From the NCBI RefSeq assembly GCF_014138265.1, contig NZ_JACGXL010000001.1, forward strand, positions 938,525-1,002,524: DNA of 64,000 nucleotides, read 5' to 3'. Within the stretch, counting starts at the first letter, position 1, and each line of letters opens with the position of its first letter. Below are positions 35,985 to 43,425 of the stretch, piece by piece. The notes below the pieces were generated by a model that saw only the letters and a program-made list of their open reading frames with translations, was not told where the DNA came from and did no database searches. This DNA comes from Dokdonella fugitiva (lineage in GTDB: Bacteria > Pseudomonadota > Gammaproteobacteria > Xanthomonadales > Rhodanobacteraceae). The translations under genes and the position numbers were made by a program.

Positions 35985-36488
35985 ATGAATACCCACGACG
36001 AACCGCGCACCGTTCCTTCGCTCGAACTGCATCGCTACCTCGGCACCTGGTACGAGATAGCGCGTTTGCCCGAACGCCACGAGGGCACCGACTTCACCGA
36101 CATCACGGCGACCTACACGCTCAACGACGACGGCACCGTGCGCGTCGACAACCGCGCCCTCAACGGCGAGGGCGAACCCGAGCAGGCGGTCGGCGAAGCG
36201 ACGATCGTCGAGGGGAGCGGCAACGCGAAGCTCGAAGTCAGCTTCATGCCCGATGGCCTCAAGTGGATCCCGTTCACGAAGGGCGACTACTGGGTGCTGC
36301 GCGTCGACGACGCCTATCGCACCGCACTCGTCGGCTCGCCGAACCGCAAGTACCTCTGGCTGCTCGCACGCACGCCGATGATCGATGCGGCCACGCGCCG
36401 CTCGTTCCTCGACACGGCAGTGCAGGAAGGCTACGACCTCGGCGATCTCATCGAGACGTCGCATCGCTCGGCCGTCGCCCACGCCTGA
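35985..36488 (+). CDS. blc: Lipocalin family protein (Blc type)
   Basis: A 167-residue lipocalin starting at an ATG with AGAGGAGG upstream. Conserved lipocalin motifs are GTWYEIARLPERHE (motif 1), TYTLNDDGTVRVDNRALN, the KYLWLLARTP strand and the C-terminal helix. Bacterial Blc normally has a lipoprotein signal. Here the N-terminus (MNTHDEPRTVPSLELHRYLG) has none, so this copy would be cytoplasmic, or the start has been lost. Role: binding of lipophilic ligands. It precedes the Na+/H+ antiporter on the same strand with a 146-bp gap. Confidence 0.85.
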   Translation: MNTHDEPRTVPSLELHRYLGTWYEIARLPERHEGTDFTDITATYTLNDDGTVRVDNRALNGEGEPEQAVGEATIVEGSGNAKLEVSFMPDGLKWIPFTKGDYWVLRVDDAYRTALVGSPNRKYLWLLARTPMIDAATRRSFLDTAVQEGYDLGDLIETSHRSAVAHA

Positions 36489-36634
36489 GCCTGATTGAGG
36501 GCATGCCCGCGGGCCGTCGCCACGGATGCGTGGCGCGGCCGCGGGCGGACCGTCGAAGCCGACCGCAGCGCCATCTCGACGCGGCAACCCCATTTCGGCC
36601 ACAGTTCGCCGATCGCCGCCGGGGGTCCGCCGCA

Positions 36635-38218
36635 ATGGATTTCGTCCACCTGTTCCAGCTGACCATCGCGATGGTGTTCGCGATGGTCGTGTTGCACTAC
36701 CTGGCGCACCGCGCCGGCCTGCCACCGCCGGTCGCCCTGATCGTCGGCGGCGCTTCGCTCGCGTTCGTGCCGGGCCTGCCGACGTTCCCGATCAACCCCG
36801 AACTCGTGCTCGTGCTGTTCCTGCCGCCGCTGCTCATGGACAGCGCGTGGGTGATCGCGCTCGGCCAGCTCAAGCGCCACACGATCGGCATCGCCGCGCT
36901 GGCGATCGGCGCGGTGCTGTTCACGACCCTCGTCGTCGCGGTCGTCGCGCACCTGCTGCTGCCCTCGCTGCCTTGGGCTGCGTGCGCCGCGCTCGGCGCG
37001 ATCGTCGCGCCACCGGATGCGGTGTCCGTGCGCGTCGTGCTCGAACGCGTGAAGCTGCCGCGGCGGCTGAAGATCCTGCTCGAAGGCGAAAGCCTGCTCA
37101 ACGACGCGACCGGCCTCGTGCTGTTCCGCTTCGCGATCGCGGCCGGGCTCACCGGCAGCTTCAGCGCGACTGCCGCGGCCGGCCAGTTCGTGCTGCTCGC
37201 GGTCGGCGGCGCGGCGATCGGCACGGTGATCGGCTTCGCGTGGGTCAAGCTCGCGCGCCGCCTCGACGACGAGTACCTGCTCATCGCCGCGACCTCGCTG
37301 CTGTCGTGGATCGCCTACCTGCTCGCCGAACGGGTCCACGTGTCCGGCGTCATCGCGACGGTCACCACCGGGCTCATCGTCAGCTGGCACGCGCACACGG
37401 TCATCTCGGCGTCCGCGCGCATGCGCGGCTCCTCGTTCTGGGACGTCACGATCTTCCTGATCGAAGCCGGCGTCTTCATGCTCATCGGCCTGTCGCTGCG
37501 CGGCGTGCTCGAGCGCGCCGGCGGCTTCGGTTCGATCGTCGCGACGATGGGGATGCCGAGTCTCGCGATCCTCGCCGCGATCACGCTCGCGCGGTTCGCC
37601 TGGATGTTCGCCTCCGACGGCGTGATCGCCGCGTGTGCACGCCCCGGCCTCACCCACCACACGCCGATCGGGGCGCGCGCGGCCACCGTGCTCGGCTGGG
37701 CCGGCGTGCGCGGCGTGGTGACGCTCGCGCTCGCGCTGAGCGTGCCCGACGCCTTCCCCGGTCGCGACTTCATCCTCGTCGCCGCGTTCGTCGTGATCCT
37801 CGGCACCGTGCTCGTGCAGGCGACCACGCTCGGACGCGTGATCGCGTGGGCGAAGCTCGTCGAGGCACCGGCCGACAAGGCGCCGCTCACGATGAACCAG
37901 GCCGAAGCCGCGATGGCGCAGCTGCAGTTCGCGACGATCGAGCGCCACGCCTACGACGGCGACGGCCAGCTGATCCATCCGCGCCTGCTCGAACGCTACC
38001 AGCGCAAGGCCACGATCAGCGTGGACTACGCCGCGCGCCCCGACCACTACTCGCCGATGCTGCACGCGCATTTCGACCTCGTGCTCGCCGCGGTCGCGAC
38101 CGGTCGCGACGAACTCATCCGCCTGCACCGCGCCGGCGAGATCGACGACGACACCTTGCACGAACTCGAACGCGACCTCGATCTCGAGGAACTGAGCGCG
38201 CTCTCCGCGAAGTCGTGA
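36635..38218 (+). CDS. Na+/H+ antiporter of the CPA1 family
   Basis: A 527-residue inner-membrane protein with about twelve transmembrane helices in the first 400 residues. Typical CPA1 motifs are PELVLVLFLPPLLMDSAW, the GAIVAPPDAVSVRVVL region, LLEGESLLNDATGLV with the functional N-D pair, and GWAGVRGVVTLALALSVP. A hydrophilic C-terminal domain of about 120 residues follows. The protein exchanges Na+ for H+ and supports pH and salt homeostasis. The ribosome binding site is weak. Single gene. Confidence 0.93.
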   Translation: MDFVHLFQLTIAMVFAMVVLHYLAHRAGLPPPVALIVGGASLAFVPGLPTFPINPELVLVLFLPPLLMDSAWVIALGQLKRHTIGIAALAIGAVLFTTLVVAVVAHLLLPSLPWAACAALGAIVAPPDAVSVRVVLERVKLPRRLKILLEGESLLNDATGLVLFRFAIAAGLTGSFSATAAAGQFVLLAVGGAAIGTVIGFAWVKLARRLDDEYLLIAATSLLSWIAYLLAERVHVSGVIATVTTGLIVSWHAHTVISASARMRGSSFWDVTIFLIEAGVFMLIGLSLRGVLERAGGFGSIVATMGMPSLAILAAITLARFAWMFASDGVIAACARPGLTHHTPIGARAATVLGWAGVRGVVTLALALSVPDAFPGRDFILVAAFVVILGTVLVQATTLGRVIAWAKLVEAPADKAPLTMNQAEAAMAQLQFATIERHAYDGDGQLIHPRLLERYQRKATISVDYAARPDHYSPMLHAHFDLVLAAVATGRDELIRLHRAGEIDDDTLHELERDLDLEELSALSAKS

Positions 38219-38298
38219 CCGGCGAAGGCACCCCGGCCGCGCTTCGCCGGCCGTTCGCCTGAGCGCAGGTGGACACGAAGGAATGCTAAGGACGGGAA

Positions 38299-38502
38299 AA
38301 GCTTGAAACACGGAGCACACGGAGCACACGGAGAAAGCAGAGCGAGAAAACGAGCTTTCCTGTTTGGAGTTTCCCTCCGTACGCGCACGCCTCGAATGCC
38401 CAGAGGTGCTTTGCGTGGAAGGCCCTTCTCGTCCCGCAGGAAGGGCTCTCAACTGAAGCACTTCTTGCCTTGCTTCCTCCGTGTGCTCCGTGTTTCAAGC
38501 TT
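38299..38502. repeat. MITE-like element with 26-bp terminal inverted repeats
   Basis: The 204-bp segment starts AAGCTTGAAACACGGAGCAC and ends with its exact reverse complement over 26 bp (38299-38324 and 38477-38502). The ACACGGAG motif is repeated inside the left arm. No transposase is present. It is short, lower in GC at its ends, and lies between the antiporter and the DUF2975 operon. Confidence 0.75.
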
Positions 38503-38664
38503 TGAAGCCCTTGCATAGCGCCGGAGTCGAACGGGCGTCGCACCACGGCGCCGCGGATCCTGCCCGTCCGCGGCGGGCTTCGACGACGACCGGCACGCTT
38601 GCTGCGCGCGACCCAATCCGAGTGCCCTCATCCCGCCCCCTTGGGGTGCCTTCCGGCCTATTCT

Positions 38665-38700
38665 TATCGTTAAACGATACGGTTATTATCGTTCTACGAT
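38665..38700. promoter_or_regulatory. Two TATCGT palindromes upstream of the DUF2975 operon
   Basis: TATCGTTAAACGATA (38665-38679) is an odd-length palindrome; TATCGTTCTACGAT (38687-38700) is a second copy 22 bp further on. They sit just before the ATG at 38724 and are AT-rich in an otherwise GC-rich sequence. They are the natural binding sites for the Cro-like repressor encoded in the same operon. Confidence 0.65.
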
Positions 38701-38723
38701 GAATCTGCCGTGGAGTCGTCCCC

Positions 38724-39233
38724 ATGACCCGCTCGTCCATCCGCGCCCTCGCGTTCGCCCGCCCGGTCATCCAGGGCCTGACCGTCCTCAACCTCGTCTA
38801 CGCCTTGGGCCTCGCCGCGCTGTTCGTCTTCAGCTTCTTCATCGAGGGCTGGCCGACGCGGCCGCTCGGTGATTTCGCGTCGACGCATCCCCAGCTCGGC
38901 AACGGCCTGCGCGCGATCGTCGTCATCGGTTTCGTCGCCGCGCTGATCGTGCACACGATCCTGCGACGGCTGCTCGCGATGGTCGACACCGTGCGCGACG
39001 GCGACCCGTTCATCCTCGAGAACGCCGAGCGGCTCACCGCGATCGCCTGGAGCGTGCTCGCGCTCGAAGTACTGCGCCTCGGCGTCATGACGATCGGCTC
39101 GATCGTGTGGGAGCCGGGACGACTCGGCGAATTCTCGTTCACGCCGTGGCTCGCGGTGCTGCTCCTGTTCGTGCTCTCCGGCGTGTTCACGCACGGCGCG
39201 CGCCTGCGCGCCGACCTCGAAGGGACGGTGTGA
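38724..39233 (+). CDS. DUF2975-domain membrane protein
   Basis: A 169-residue protein with four predicted transmembrane helices (about 14-37, 65-85, 108-128 and 135-155). The pattern (RAIVVIGFVAALIVHTILRR, GDPFILENAERLTAIAW) is that of DUF2975, integral membrane proteins nearly always encoded next to a small Cro-like regulator. Here the regulator follows 1 bp after the stop. GTGGAG upstream is a modest ribosome binding site. The two TATCGT palindromes just upstream suggest autoregulation by that regulator. Role not established. Confidence 0.88.
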   Translation: MTRSSIRALAFARPVIQGLTVLNLVYALGLAALFVFSFFIEGWPTRPLGDFASTHPQLGNGLRAIVVIGFVAALIVHTILRRLLAMVDTVRDGDPFILENAERLTAIAWSVLALEVLRLGVMTIGSIVWEPGRLGEFSFTPWLAVLLLFVLSGVFTHGARLRADLEGTV

Positions 39234-39234
39234 G

Positions 39235-39456
39235 ATGGCGATCGTCGTCCGCCTCGACGAACTGCTGCACGCGCGCCGCATTACGCTGACCGAACTCGCC
39301 GCGCGCGTCGACATCACCCTCGCGAACCTGTCGATCCTCAAGACCGGCAAGGCGAAAGCGATCCGCTTCTCGACGCTCGAAGCGATCTGCACCGCGCTCG
39401 AATGCCAGCCCGGCGACCTGCTCGCCCGCGATCCCACCCTGCCTGCCGAGGAATGA
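39235..39456 (+). CDS. Cro/CI-family HTH regulator (YozG-like)
   Basis: A 73-residue protein that is essentially one helix-turn-helix domain (IVVRLDELLHARRITLTELA, ITLANLSILKTGKAKAIRF, STLEAICTALECQPGDLL). YozG-like regulators accompany DUF2975 membrane proteins in many bacteria. The start lies one base after the preceding stop, so the two are translationally coupled. It probably represses its own operon at the 38665-38700 palindromes. Confidence 0.9.
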   Translation: MAIVVRLDELLHARRITLTELAARVDITLANLSILKTGKAKAIRFSTLEAICTALECQPGDLLARDPTLPAEE

Positions 39457-39460
39457 TCCG

Positions 39461-39931
39461 ATGTCCACGCACGCGCTCATCCGCTTCTTCTCGCCCGATC
39501 CGCGCCACGACGGCGTCCGCCCCGTGCAGCTCTGGGGACTGCGCCTGTTCTACCTGCTCATGCTCGTGTTCGTCACGCCGACCGCGTGGCAGGCGCTGCT
39601 CACCCACGCGGGCGCGTGGGATCCGCTGCGCGCGGTGACGATCGCGGTGTGGGCGACTTATCCCGCGCTCGCATTCTTCGGGCTGTTCCGCCCGCTGCGC
39701 TGGCTGCCGCTCATGTTCTTCACGATCGGCTACAAGGCGGTCTGGCTTGCGTTCATCGCCTGGCCGCTGTGGCAGGCAGGCACGTTGTGGGACACGCCGA
39801 CCGGCGAGGTTGCCGCGTCGTTCCTCGCGGTGCCGGCGCTCGCGGCGGTGGTGCCGTGGGGATATGCGTGGCGCACCTACTTCGGGTGGTCGCGCGGGTC
39901 GGCGGGTGCAGGCGTCGTTGCGGCGCCATGA
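39461..39931 (+). CDS. Four-helix membrane protein of the DUF2975 operon
   Basis: A 156-residue protein with about four transmembrane helices (25-45, 62-82, 87-105 and 115-140). It starts 5 bp after the HTH gene, with GAGGAA overlapping the previous stop, so it belongs to the same operon. No named domain; the first 20 residues are cytoplasmic with RFFSPDPRHDG. Role unknown; probably works with the DUF2975 protein in the membrane. Confidence 0.75.
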   Translation: MSTHALIRFFSPDPRHDGVRPVQLWGLRLFYLLMLVFVTPTAWQALLTHAGAWDPLRAVTIAVWATYPALAFFGLFRPLRWLPLMFFTIGYKAVWLAFIAWPLWQAGTLWDTPTGEVAASFLAVPALAAVVPWGYAWRTYFGWSRGSAGAGVVAAP

Positions 39932-39961
39932 TCCGGGGCGCCTGCGCATCGGCGTCGAATC

Positions 39962-40714
39962 TCAGGCCAGCTTGCCCACGCCGCGCGCGATCGTGAGTGC
40001 CACGGCTGCGACCGCGACAACGACGCTGGCGAGCCAAGGGATGTTTCGTCGCACGACATCCGAAGCGACCGGTTCGCGCGCGATCGCACGGATCGCGAAC
40101 AGGTAGCCGAGCGGCGCGACGCCGAAACTCAGGAACGCGTCGAAGGCCGATGCCGCAGCGCCCCCGTGCCAGAGTCCAGCGAGAAGCACGGCGACGATGC
40201 ACGTGGACGCCCACGGAATGAGCAGGCGCGTGGGGCGCCCCGATGCGATCGGCCGACCGAGCACCGCCGCGACGCGGATCGTCGCCACGTAGCCGATCGC
40301 GCCGACGGTGATCGCGATCGCGTGCCACGGGGGCGGCCAACCGAGGTCGCGCGCGAGGTAACCCCAGTCGTCGCTGCCGTCGACGCCTTCGCTGACGAGC
40401 TGCGCGAACACCCAGAGCATCCCCTGCACGCCGAATGCGTAGGCGAACAGGCTCGCGATCGACGGCCGCGGCCGCCGTCGCCACAGTGCGACGAGGCACG
40501 ATGCCGCGACGACGAATGCGCCGACCGGTCCACCGCCGTCGGCGAGCGAGCCGCCGCCGTCGCAACGGAACACGAGGAAGGTGATGAGCGTGATCGTGCC
40601 GCCGTCGAGCCTGCAGCCGAGGCCATGCCCGAGCGCTTCGTGCGCGAGCGATGCCGCGATCGCGACCGCGGCGCCGACGGCGACGAGGGTCGGGACATCG
40701 TCGTCGATGCGCAT
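39962..40714 (-). CDS. Polytopic membrane protein with HEALGH motif
   Basis: A 250-residue protein with about seven transmembrane helices. Near the N-terminus the first helix carries HEALGHGLG, which reads as an HExxH zinc-binding motif in a membrane helix, as in M50-type intramembrane metalloproteases. A second conserved metal ligand (for example D or N-x-x-P-x-x-x-L-D-G) is not evident, so proteolytic activity is uncertain. The gene is followed on the same strand by the 40732 lipoprotein gene upstream of it (18 bp), so both are cotranscribed. Confidence 0.7.
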   Translation of the reverse strand: MRIDDDVPTLVAVGAAVAIAASLAHEALGHGLGCRLDGGTITLITFLVFRCDGGGSLADGGGPVGAFVVAASCLVALWRRRPRPSIASLFAYAFGVQGMLWVFAQLVSEGVDGSDDWGYLARDLGWPPPWHAIAITVGAIGYVATIRVAAVLGRPIASGRPTRLLIPWASTCIVAVLLAGLWHGGAAASAFDAFLSFGVAPLGYLFAIRAIAREPVASDVVRRNIPWLASVVVAVAAVALTIARGVGKLA

Positions 40715-40731
40715 GTGCACGCTCCGCCCGG

Positions 40732-41337
40732 CTACTTCGCCGCGGCTTTCGGCAGTGCCGCGAGGAACTGCGCGTCGCCGAACAGCTTGGCCATGCCGTC
40801 CTGCAGCGCCTTCTCGAGCGCGATGCGCGCGTTGTTGCCGGTCGCGAGCTGGGTCATCGGCTCGATGCCCTGCGTGACGATCTGCCGGTCGTAGAGCACC
40901 TCGCCGTCCTTCGACTTCACCCTGACCGACAGGTTGAAGTCGGCGACCGCGTCGCCGGCGAAGAAGCCCATCTTGTGGTCGTTGTAGAAGCGCGTGAGGT
41001 CGCCGGACACCTGCACGAGCGCGGACGTCGAGGACAACGTGAAACCACGATGCGCGAGTTCGGTCTCGATCGCCTTGCGCACCGTGACGGCGACGTCTTC
41101 GTTGGCGAGGATCGGCGCCATCTCCATGCCGTAGCCGTTCTTCTTCGAACTGACGCGGCTGCGGTCCGGGCGGTCGTCGATCACGTCGACCGAAACGGTG
41201 ACGTCGCTCGCGCCCGGCACGGCCGACGGCGCGGCCTGCGGCGTGTATCCGATGTCGATCCGCTCGGTGGTGAGCGCGCAACCGGACACGAACGCGACGA
41301 CGGCGAGCGCCGCGGCGCGCATGAGACGAAGCAGCAT
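40732..41337 (-). CDS. YajG-family lipoprotein
   Basis: A 201-residue protein starting at 41337 with GGAGGG upstream and a lipoprotein signal ending in VSGC (residue about 20). The mature part (VTVSVDVIDDRPDRSRVSSK, ILANEDVAVTVRKAIETEL, RFYNDHKMGFFAGDAVADF, QIVTQGIEPM) matches the YajG lipoprotein family, outer-membrane-anchored periplasmic proteins of unknown function. It begins an operon with the HEALGH membrane protein downstream. Confidence 0.85.
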   Translation of the reverse strand: MLLRLMRAAALAVVAFVSGCALTTERIDIGYTPQAAPSAVPGASDVTVSVDVIDDRPDRSRVSSKKNGYGMEMAPILANEDVAVTVRKAIETELAHRGFTLSSTSALVQVSGDLTRFYNDHKMGFFAGDAVADFNLSVRVKSKDGEVLYDRQIVTQGIEPMTQLATGNNARIALEKALQDGMAKLFGDAQFLAALPKAAAK

Positions 41338-41419
41338 GATGTTCCCTCCGGTTCGACGCGACGTACCGCTGGCCATCCGACGTCGTGCACGCCACCTTGC
41401 CTTGCCGCCACGGCGACGG

Positions 41420-42067
41420 TCAACCCGGGACGACGCCCGCATATACCGCGATCAAGCCGATCGTGTCGATCGTGCCGTGCGCGATCACGAGCGGCCACAG
41501 CACGCGCAGTCGCACGTAGGCGAGACCGAACGCGAGACCGACGAGGCCGGTGACGAGCATCCCGGTCGCTCCCTGGTACGCGTGCAGCAGTCCGAATGGA
41601 ATCGCCTGGACCACCGCCGCGACGACGCCGGCAACGGTGCCGCCGCCAAACAGTGCGCGCACCCGGCCGAGCAGGAACCCGCGGAACAGCAGCTCTTCAC
41701 CAAATGCCGCCGTGGTCCATGCGAGTGCGAGGAAGCCGAGCAACTTCGGCACGTCACCGACGATCGTCTGGATCGGGCCGAACCGCGTCGGCGGCCAGCC
41801 GAACCCGAGCGTGCCGATCACGAATCCGGTTCCGGCAGCGGCATAAGCGAAGACCGCGCATCCGACGGCGAGCAGCACGATCCGCAGCGGGCGCATGCGC
41901 GTGAATCCGAGCGCGGACCACGACTCGCCGTCACGATGCAGGCACGCGAACACCGCGACGCAGCTCAGCGCTATCGCGACCGGGACGCCCATCGTGAACC
42001 CTGCGGCGGCCAAGCCGAACGTGACCACGAGGAATACGCAAAGCACGACCAGGATCTGGCGCAGCAT
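41420..42067 (-). CDS. CPBP-family intramembrane metalloprotease
   Basis: A 215-residue membrane protein of the CAAX-protease/bacteriocin-processing (CPBP, Abi) family. Motif 1 is FGEELLFRGFLLGRV (catalytic EE and R), motif 2 is GLLHAYQGATG (histidine), and a further conserved His-containing stretch is IAHGTIDTIG at the end. It has about seven helices. Such proteins cleave membrane proteins or confer immunity to bacteriocins. The ATG at 42067 has GAAGG upstream; a GTG 15 bp further upstream is an alternative start. Single gene, same strand as the preceding lipoprotein gene. Confidence 0.88.
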   Translation of the reverse strand: MLRQILVVLCVFLVVTFGLAAAGFTMGVPVAIALSCVAVFACLHRDGESWSALGFTRMRPLRIVLLAVGCAVFAYAAAGTGFVIGTLGFGWPPTRFGPIQTIVGDVPKLLGFLALAWTTAAFGEELLFRGFLLGRVRALFGGGTVAGVVAAVVQAIPFGLLHAYQGATGMLVTGLVGLAFGLAYVRLRVLWPLVIAHGTIDTIGLIAVYAGVVPG

Positions 42068-42184
42068 CTCGACCTTCGGCACACGGGTTCGGCCAAGCTT
42101 GCCTCGCCGACGCGCCGATCGCCAGCGGCGCGCCGCAGCCTGCGATGATCCGCAACCGCAATACTGCGACGGCGCTCCGGCGCT

Positions 42185-43075
42185 TCAACGTTTCGACGCG
42201 AACTCCGCCAGCTCGACCAGCGTCGCGCGCTGCTCGTCGCTCGGTTCCTGCCCCTGCCCCGGTATGTACGAGACCTCGAGCATGCGCGCGTCGCCCGCGA
42301 CGATCACCTGCGCACGCGGGTTGCCTTCGAAGCAGTGGTGCATGACGCCGGCCGTCCTGCCGAGCTTCGGCAACGGGTCGATCGTGCAGCCGCCGCTGCG
42401 CATCATGCCTTGGGCGGCCTCGCGACTGCGGCCGCCCTTGGTGATCGCGACGGTGATCACGCGGCCGTCCGCGGACATCACGCAGTTGTTCTTGTCGGGC
42501 ACGATCGCCGAGACGCTGCCGGAAGACAGCAGCTTCTTCACGAGCGCATCGTCGAGGTAGGGACAGTCCGTTTCCTTCGCGAGCGCCTTCGCGTTCGTCG
42601 CGACGCCGAGCACGCCGGCGATGAGGTTCGCGGCGAAGTCGCGTTGCGCGGGCGTGATCGCGGCCGCGAGGTTGAGGTAACCCGAAACGCCCACGCTGCC
42701 GCGGTGGCCGTAGAAGAACATCGATTTCGGATCGACATCGCCCGCGTCGTTCCTGGTCTGGTAGGCGAAGCCTTCGTCGCCGAGCGCGGGCACCGGCACG
42801 ACCACGCTGTTGCCGGCGATCGCCTCGCGCATCTCGACCGCCGCCTTCTGCGCGAGCGGGGCCGACTCGCTCACCATGTGGCTGAAGCCGAAGTTGACGC
42901 TCGTGTTCGCGGCCATGAAGCTGCATTCGCCCGGCCCACCCGACATCACGCGCCACGGGCCGCCGCCGAAGCCCTTGTCGACCATCGATGTTTCGATCGA
43001 CGGGCATTTCTGCGCCGCGACCGCCGCACCGCTCGCTGCCAGCAGCAGCACTCCGACCACCCAAACATGCCTCAT
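42185..43075 (-). CDS. Secreted protein of unknown function
   Basis: A 296-residue exported protein with GGGGGAG upstream and a signal peptide of residues 1-21 (AVAA). The mature part shows a loosely two-fold pattern: an N-terminal half (MRHVW..SIETSMVDKGF, MAANTSVNFGFSHMV) and a C-terminal half with cysteine-containing CVMSADGRVITVAITK and CTIDPLPKLGR. Six cysteines are spread along the chain and may form disulfides. No family is recognised. It is divergent from the BNR propeller gene at 43426. Confidence 0.7.
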   Translation of the reverse strand: MRHVWVVGVLLLAASGAAVAAQKCPSIETSMVDKGFGGGPWRVMSGGPGECSFMAANTSVNFGFSHMVSESAPLAQKAAVEMREAIAGNSVVVPVPALGDEGFAYQTRNDAGDVDPKSMFFYGHRGSVGVSGYLNLAAAITPAQRDFAANLIAGVLGVATNAKALAKETDCPYLDDALVKKLLSSGSVSAIVPDKNNCVMSADGRVITVAITKGGRSREAAQGMMRSGGCTIDPLPKLGRTAGVMHHCFEGNPRAQVIVAGDARMLEVSYIPGQGQEPSDEQRATLVELAEFASKR

Positions 43076-43331
43076 GGTGTCTCCCCCGTCCGTTGCCAGG
43101 CGCGACCATCGTACGCCGGTCGCACGGAACAACGGGCCGGCGCCGCGCGAAGGGCCACGGAGACGTCGGGGCTGAGGTGGGCGTCCGTGCCGCGTTTCGG
43201 ACGTCCACGAAATGTCCACCCAGACCCCGGCTTCGCGGTTCGTGCGGACGAGGACCGTGAAAGGCCACTCCGCCCCGGTTTCATTCCTTGCGGGCACGCG
43301 TGTACAAAATTGCACTCTGGGCGATTCGGGC

Positions 43332-43383
43332 TTGCCAGGCCCGAAGGGTCGGCCTATATACGTAATCGTTCGTACGTCGAACG
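43332..43383 (+). promoter_or_regulatory. Sigma-70-type promoter with palindromic operator for the BNR gene
   Basis: TTGCCA (43332-43337) and TATATA (43355-43360) are separated by 17 bp, a near-ideal promoter. Immediately downstream CGTTCG-N5-CGAACG (43367-43383) forms a perfect inverted repeat over the expected start site, a natural repressor site. The ATG is at 43426. The rest of the gap (43076-43331) shows nothing else. Confidence 0.7.
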
Positions 43384-43425
43384 ACGTTTCTCGAATCGGG
43401 AACGGGCCACCAACGGAGTGCCATC

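Noticed and set aside
36431-38461. 676-codon minus-strand open frame
   Set aside because: Antisense shadow of the Na+/H+ antiporter, whose membrane helices and CPA1 motifs are unambiguous.
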